From the NCBI GenBank assembly GCA_010015805.1, contig ML978133.1, positions 682,001 through 746,000 on the forward strand: a stretch of 64,000 nucleotides of DNA. Direction: 5' to 3'. Below, piece by piece: positions 58,068 to 64,000 of the stretch. Source of the DNA: Rhizodiscina lignyota. Its lineage: Eukaryota > Ascomycota > Dothideomycetes > Aulographales > Rhizodiscinaceae. The position numbers and the translations under genes are program-made. Numbering within the stretch: the first letter of the stretch is position 1; every line of letters starts with the position of its first letter. The notes beneath the pieces were generated by a model, which worked only from the letters and a program-made list of their open reading frames with translations, was not told the origin of the DNA and did not search any database.

Positions 58068-58442
58068 CGTGCTCCTGGTCGTGTGCTCATCACTGTTGAT
58101 GAGTGATGGAGTCTTGCAAAGTTTGGTGTGGAATCGCTCGGTAAATGGTAAGAAAGCGTGCTTTTTATCGGAAGTGGCGGAGAATATCGGTCTCTATTAA
58201 GGATGGTAATATAAAAAATGTGTGAAGTTGAAGACGCGCTTTTCGACTCTTAACGCGCCCTGCAGTGACGTTCACGATCCCTGCAAATTTGAGCGCAACC
58301 CCACGGCGAAAGCTTCAAGGCAGCTCCGAGAGAGCTTTAATATTCAAACTCACCACCTCCACCGTCCAATTCCTCTTCGCACTCCCTCTTCTCTCTTCTC
58401 CTCCCCTACATGCTCCTATAGCGATCCCTCACGCGCTCGAAA
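58068..58442. promoter_or_regulatory. Shared promoter of TFB4 (-) and VPS26 (+)
   Basis: Only 375 bp separate the two outward-facing ATGs. The right side is a CT-rich leader before AAAATGTCC. No TATA box was identified. Confidence 0.6.
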
Positions 58443-59514
58443 ATGTCCTACTTCTTCACTACACCCGTCGACATCGACATCGTGCTCGAAGACAGCGATG
58501 AGCGCCAAACTGTAGACGTCAAGCTCGAGAAGAACCGCCGCGAGAAGGTCCCTCTGTACAAAGATGGCGAGTCGGTCAAGGGCGCGGTGACAATCCGGCC
58601 AAAGGACGGCAAGAGGCTAGAGCACACTGGCATCAAAGTGCAATTCATCGGCACCATAGGTAGGTCCCTCCCATGTTCCCTCTCCACATCAAACAATTAC
58701 ACATACCCCGAAAGACAAGATCCCCGGCCACCAACACGAAGGCTTCACAGAAATGTTCTTCGACCGCGGCAACCACTACGAGTTCCTCTCCCTCGGCCAG
58801 GAGCTCGCCGCGCCCGGCGACCTGCAGCACCCGCAGACGTTCGAGTTCAACTTCAAGAACGTCGAGAAGCAGTACGAGTCATACAACGGCATCAACGTGC
58901 GCCTGCGCTACTTTGTGCGTGTCACTGTGTCGCGGCGCATGGCGGACGTGACGCGGGAGAAGGACATCTGGGTGTACAGCTACCGAGTCTCGCCCGAGAC
59001 GAACGCGAGCATCAAGATGGACGTTGGTATTGAGGATTGCCTACACATCGAGTTCGAGTACAGCAAGAGCAAGTACCACCTCAAGGATGTGATTGTGGGG
59101 AGGATCTACTTCTTGCTGGTGAGGTTGAAAATCAAGCACATGGAGCTAAGCATCATACGCCGGGAGACGACGGGCGCCGCGCCGAATCAGTACAATGAGA
59201 GTGAGACGCTGGTGCGGTTCGAGGTGAGTTCCTTTTGTTGTATGTGACGATAAATGGGTGGGGACACTGACGGGTATCAGATAATGGATGGCTCGCCGTC
59301 AAGAGGAGAGACGATACCCATCAGACTGTTTCTCGGCGGCTTTGACCTCACCCCTACGTTCCGCGAAGTCAACAAGAAGTTCTCGACAAGGTACTACCTC
59401 AGCCTCGTGCTCATCGACGAAGACGCGCGAAGATATTTCAAGCAGTCGGAGATCGTGCTCTTCCGGCAACCACCAGAGGGCGTGCTCCCCCCATCAGACT
59501 CCAAGTCCGCATAG
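58443..59514 (+). CDS. VPS26: Retromer subunit VPS26
   Basis: Exons 58443-58659, 58751-59223 and 59281-59514, 307 aa, close to the usual length. It is an arrestin-fold subunit of the retromer cargo-selective core, which recycles receptors such as Vps10 from endosomes to the Golgi. Hallmarks are FTTPVDIDIVLED, HTGIKVQFIGTIEMFFDRGN, FLSLGQELAAPGDLQHPQTF, YFVRVTVSR, the central MDVGIEDCLHIEFEYSKSKY and GRIYFLLVRLKIKHMELSII, and the C-terminal IPIRLFLGGFDLTPTFREVN...RYYLSLVLIDEDARRYFKQ. Intron 1 must end at TTCACAG (58750), not at the earlier AAG, to give GTIEMFF. With VPS11 and the Mdm1-type nexin it is the third endolysosomal gene of the window. Confidence 0.96.
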
Positions 59515-60973
59515 TCTGTTTCTGCTCTGCAAAGTTCGGCGTGGGTGGCGTTGGTTTTGTGCATAAAGCATGGGTGGTCAAAGGCGCAATGATACCATAT
59601 CTTGAGGATGGGAGAACAATTGCATCCTTGTTAATATACTTCGGATGGGTACGCCGATTATGGCCTTCTGCGCGAATAGAATAAGTTTTCTCGAGCTGAG
59701 TATCCACTTTAAGTACGGATGAGTATGCATCCAGGTTGACTTCCAGACATGATATCACTGGCGCTGAAGAAAGCAATGTTGCACTTATCTTCAAGCTCTC
59801 GACTTTGAATTGCGAAGGCGATTATAGCTTCTACCCAAAAAGAGGATGTTCATCGGAGCTGAGTATTTCCCTGGAACAGAGACAAACGCATTCTCCCAGA
59901 GGATCTCCACAAGGGATATCACTTCCCTGGAAGAAAGGAACATCGCATATACCTAGAAGCTTTCGACAACAGTTCACTTGCTGTGAAGAGCGTGACCCAC
60001 CATATACTGTATACCTTCACTGACAGTGTCGCCTCTCCCAAAGAACAGAAAGTACTAAATATCTATCAATTTTTGAGCAGTCTCTGTTAACGAGCCCTTA
60101 CAATTCGCATCCACCTCACCTTCAAATATTCGGTCATCACTGTTATCTTGGAGTTTCTTCTACAAGTCTCAGGCACGGAGCCTCGCTCGTACTGGACAGG
60201 GCATTGGTACAGGTAGTCCTGGTAGTGGTAGGGTTTTTGCTGGTGCTAAAATTGCAGCGCATATCGACACTGCAATTGGCTCGAGTACTGAAATGCCTGC
60301 ATTTCGGATCCCAAGCCCACTCTCATCGAGTCACTCCTGGGGAAAGACACAGTATGAGCATGGATGTATGAGTCATTAGGTATCTATTCTTTCTACGGAG
60401 TATACACGCCTTTTAGAACCATGAAAAGGATAAGAAGAAAGAAGAATGTAGAACTCCATCTAGCCAGTAAAGCCATCAAACTCTCAGCCGTCATGAGAAA
60501 CCAGCCCTTTTAGGAAACTCAGCATCGTTACACAGGAGACTCTGTGCGCCTGTATGAGGAGCCATGCCGTGTTCGGGTAAAGCAGAAATGTCATGCTCTC
60601 ATTAGGTCGTCGTAAGCAATCTCAGGCCTGTCATTAATTAGAGACCATTAGATAGTCCTCGTTGAACTCCATAGAATGCCGAATGCACACAACTCCATGA
60701 CAAAGGGAAAGGCCGAGATTTGTATCTCGATCATCAGGTGGAGGGGAGAGCTTTTCAGTGGAAGATTTCGGAAGTGCCCGAGCCGCAGATTAATTAATCA
60801 TTAGGAAGGAAGGGTGTCTCGTCGAAGGATAGCTGTAGGTCTGGTATGTATCAGCAACAATCCATTATCTGAGAGGAGGAAACCGACATACCGTCAGAAG
60901 CACCCGAGCAGCAATCAAGCAAGCAGTAGATGACTCTCAACATATGCTTCGGGACTGACTTGAGTAAGGACCA
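59515..60973. other. Intergenic between converging genes, with a weak 56-bp repeat
   Basis: Spacer between the 3' ends of VPS26 (+) and the taspase-family gene (-), 1.46 kb. No gene is supported. A weak tandem pattern lies at about 59835-59975: TTCCCTGGAA at 59867 and 59923, and AGAGGAT-like words at about 59840, 59896 and 59952. Confidence 0.5.
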
Positions 60974-63135
60974 TCAATTTTTGCGCTTCTTGAAGCGCAT
61001 TGCGCGGCCGCCTTGTGCGATTGCTCCGCCTCCAGGGCTGCGGGACATGCAGCACACGGGTAGAGGTTCGTTGGCATGCATGGATGCCAGAGCCTAGAGG
61101 TAGAAAATCAGCTATCTACATCCCTTTGACGTGGACCCGGGGCACTTACAAAGGAGTCGGTGTTGTGGGCAAAGTACAAGAATGCGCCTTCGCTCGTCTT
61201 CTTGATAGCAAGCACACCGATTGCTCCGCCGCAGTTGCTGTTCTTTACACTTGGGTGGCCTTTTGCTATTGTTAGATAGATTATTTGTGCAAACGAGGAT
61301 ATCAGCGAAGAAGAATCCAACTCACCCATGAAATCATGCTCAATAAAGCTCCTGAGCACATCGTCATCATGGTCAACAGAGGTGAGGCCACCCAAGCGAT
61401 TGCCAAGGCTGCCAACGCTTCCATCCATGGCATCTGCATTCGACGGGGTATTAAATGCACCCTCACTTTTGACAGAACGATAGAGGCGTTCCGCACACAC
61501 GCCGGCGGCCATGGTTGTGGTCATGTGCTCTCCGGTGCCGCTCGTAACGGCAGCAGTGCATGTCCGATCATCGTCACCTTCGCTAATAGGAATGACAGCG
61601 GCGCCGACGTTGACGAGAGCAGCTGGGCCAATACGACCGCGACGCTTCATTCCAATGCCGCCAGATGAGGCACCGGCAGCGATGTTGCCGTAGACATCAA
61701 TAGCGATCGCGCCGACAGTGTCAATGATCATATCATCGCGATCATTAGACTTGTTGTCTTCGGTGATGGTAGGCACATGAGGTATCGGCGTTCCAGCACT
61801 TGGCGACGGACCCTCTTGCTTCACTGCAGGCGTATCAGGAAGCGGCACGCCGCTCGGCTCGGCTGGCGGAGATGGAGTTATGGATGGTAATTGCAGCGTC
61901 GAGTTTGAGCTCTCCGACTCGCCGCCAGATGAGCCATCATTCCAGCCACGCCCAGCCACAGGACGATGCATCCAGGCTTCAGGAACCTCGTGGTCCACAT
62001 CAGCCATTTCAACTTCTTGGCCCTCGAAAACTTGCTCGAAGCCTGTGGATCCTTCAGTTGCGTCCGAAGACGCGGACTCGGCATCATAAAACTCAGAGAC
62101 TGTCGGCACTTTTTGCGTGCTGTTTACGAAGGGATTCATAGAAGAATCAATTGTCGTCAAAGAGCTTCTGCTAGGAGTTTGAGGAAGTCCCGGAGTAGTG
62201 CACGGCGTGGTACCAGTAGTAGGAGATGATGATCCCGTCTGAAGAGCCGCAGGTGAAGGTGGAGATGAAGGAGAAGGATTTGGCGGCTTGCTCCAAGTAA
62301 TTTCTGACAACTGGCGGGTGTGACTTTCGCGAATCTTTTCCTGTTCCAGATCGCGAGGCAACAGGTTAGGCGTGCGCCTCTTTCTCTTGAAGCCACCTCC
62401 AGTGATTCCAAGCTTCTCAATCCTCTCAATCTTTCTCTTCTCTGCCTTCCTGAGGTCTTCAACCCATCTCTTCCATCTCTCTCGTGCGCCTGGCGACACT
62501 AACGCGTCGTGTGGCAGGATAGGAAGACCCATCTCGTATGCGAAATCCGTTGCACCTTGTCCGACAAGAAGGTTTGGGGCGACGCGCTTTAAGGTGAGAG
62601 GCTCCATACTGTGGTCCAATACCTTGCGAGCTAGGACAATCGGATTTTGGATTTCTGACACTGCGTTACTAAACGGAAATGCTGCGAACTGGTGGAATCG
62701 GAATACTTACGAGCAACAGCACCAACTGCGCCACTTCGACCGAAATGGTCGACAACGACAGCATCACACTCGACGACACCATCCACGGCCAAGTTGCTTC
62801 CGTATCCAGCGTTCGTTATTTCCTTGTCTTCGAGGACTCTGATTGCGATCTCGCAAGCTTCGACGGCAGTGGCACCGCTCTTTAGGAGATACATGGCAGC
62901 CTTGCAGGCACTGTGACTCTGTTAGTCGAGCGCTCGAGCCTTGACATGCTCGGCTGAATTGATGGACGTACTCTTCACAGGCTTTTAAATGAAGGTTCTG
63001 GTTCTGCACGCTATGATAGCCTGCTCCAGCATGGACAAAGATTGCGCGGATGTCGCCCCCTCGCTTCTTGGGCACAAGCGCGTCCGGGGCAGGCGTTTTA
63101 GGGGGTGTCCTGGGTATAGCCATATTGGAGGCCAT
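60974..63135 (-). CDS. Taspase/asparaginase-2 family N-terminal-nucleophile hydrolase
   Basis: Exons on the minus strand: 63135-62972, 62910-62711, 62660-61326, 61259-61150 and 61093-60974, about 642 aa. The alpha-subunit part is clear: IFVHAGAGYHSVQNQ, LLKSGATAVEACEIAIRVLE, NAGYGSNLAVDGVVECDA. The autocleavage site with the catalytic Thr is DTVGAIAIDVYGNIAAGASS, Thr near residue 436. These proteins cut themselves before this Thr. Family members are either threonine aspartases (human Taspase-1, which cuts MLL and TFIIA) or L-asparaginases; NAGYGSNL and GMKRRGRIGPAAL favour the taspase branch, but I cannot settle it. A disordered insert rich in Pro, Ser and Thr (about residues 200-430) makes it longer than human TASP1. 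The C-terminus ends in a basic FKKRKN tail, a possible nuclear signal. Confidence 0.88.
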
Positions 63136-64000
63136 AGAGGACGAGTGTGGATGTGTAATTCGATTGTGATGATCAGAGTTCCGAGAGTGAAGATGTCTGC
63201 AGATTTTGTGGAATGAAGATTCACTCGGCTGCCCCTTCGAGGAACCTCCAATTCTTCTCCCAGTAACGGGACACCTGAGGTGAGAGCGGCTTGTTTTATC
63301 CGTGGTGAAAGTGGAATGAGGGGAATCTCATATGTCAGTCTAGTCTTGAATCTGCTTTCGCTGAAGCAAAAAACTAGATTGAGTGATGCTTAGCTGGGAG
63401 ATTATATCCAATGTCATCTACTTCGAGACCGTGTGACACGATGCTTGGAGTGAGGAGAGACCACAGGAGGTGCCGGACGTAGGACGATGCAATACTGACG
63501 AGCCCTGGAGCTTGAGAAGGCTTTGGCGCGTAGGCTTCTTTAGAGTAAAAGGTTTACGGCCTGAGGGTTGTTGTAATCTGCGCTTCTGAGGGTTGTGATG
63601 GTGTTGAGAAGACGGGGCAGAAGGCAGAGGCAGGGAAGATTGAAATATCGCCTATAACGAATGATTATGGCTCTCTCAATGAGAGGCAGTGTGTGGCTGG
63701 CAGGAGGATTGAAAGCTGCAGCAGCTTAATGGACGGGATGAAGGGAGAAACTGGAGGCAGAGTTGCGTCAAGTGCTCGTTCCAGTTATCTCGAGCTCTTC
63801 ACTCTCCATCGCGACTTCCCCGAGTAGAGACGATAACAGCCCAGTGCCCAAGACCCCGGCCACCCTCGCCATCACGGCAGCCAGCGGGCCCACGGCTTCC
63901 TCAAAGCTCTTGTACAGGCGCACATTTACATATCTATTCACGTAGTCTGCTACAGTAGCGTTGATGCAGCTGAGAAAGCTCGTTACGTGAACGACGGAAG
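63136..64000. other. Window end, no gene seen
   Basis: Promoter side of the taspase-family gene and about 800 bp of further sequence with no supported gene or repeat. A gene starting beyond the window edge cannot be excluded. Confidence 0.45.

Overview
This 64-kb window looks like chromosomal DNA of a filamentous ascomycete (Pezizomycotina), probably a dothideomycete. The pointers are introns of mostly 47-90 nt with GT..AG ends and CTAAC/CTGAC-like branch sites, single-copy eukaryotic housekeeping genes, a CFEM-GPI surface protein, a GH35 beta-galactosidase, and an aldehyde dehydrogenase of the kind described as mould allergens (Cla h 10/Alt a 10 type). The class assignment is inference. I see no virus-like element, transposon, rRNA, CRISPR array or convincing tRNA. 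I call 20 protein genes with exon structures worked out by hand, plus two weak candidates.

Layout. 0-6 kb: an SNF5-family chromatin-remodelling subunit with a C-terminal GATA-type finger, a class I methyltransferase and an F-box protein. 6.6-10.5 kb (-): a PXA-RGS-PX-nexin_C sorting nexin (Mdm1/SNX13 type). 11.6-12.3 kb: a small MGNLC-type, probably doubly acylated protein. 12.3-21.3 kb: a 9-kb stretch with no credible gene, ending at a bZIP regulator (21.3-22.3 kb). 23.8-28.4 kb: ORC1 (+) and the spliceosomal WD40 protein Prp46/PLRG1 (-). 29.9-32.7 kb (-): a conserved-looking unknown protein and a CFEM protein, with a dense cluster of an 8-9-bp motif between them. 34.2-40.0 kb: VPS11 (-) and a YRA1/ALY mRNA-export factor (+), divergent; the latter has a 1,025-nt intron, about 20 times its other introns. 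41.6-46.1 kb: aldehyde dehydrogenase (+) and a secreted carboxylesterase (-), convergent and separated by a degenerate 55-bp tandem repeat. 47.1-51.7 kb (-): a TBF1-like telobox protein and XAP5/FAM50. 52.5-56.1 kb: a 12-exon beta-galactosidase. 56.7-63.1 kb: TFIIH subunit TFB4 (-) and retromer subunit VPS26 (+), divergent across 375 bp, then a taspase/asparaginase-family N-terminal-nucleophile hydrolase (-).

How the genes work together: this is not one pathway or gene cluster. Recurring themes are nuclear gene expression and replication (SNF5-type, ORC1, Prp46, YRA1, XAP5, TFB4, TBF1-like) and endolysosomal traffic (Mdm1-type nexin, VPS11, VPS26). The surface and metabolic genes (CFEM, esterase, ALDH, GH35, methyltransferase) stand singly. 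The features most worth a second look are the very long intron of the mRNA-export gene, the CTATTGTC cluster near 31 kb, the 9-kb desert upstream of the bZIP gene, and degenerate repeats of about 53-56 bp (or a multiple) in several intergenic regions.
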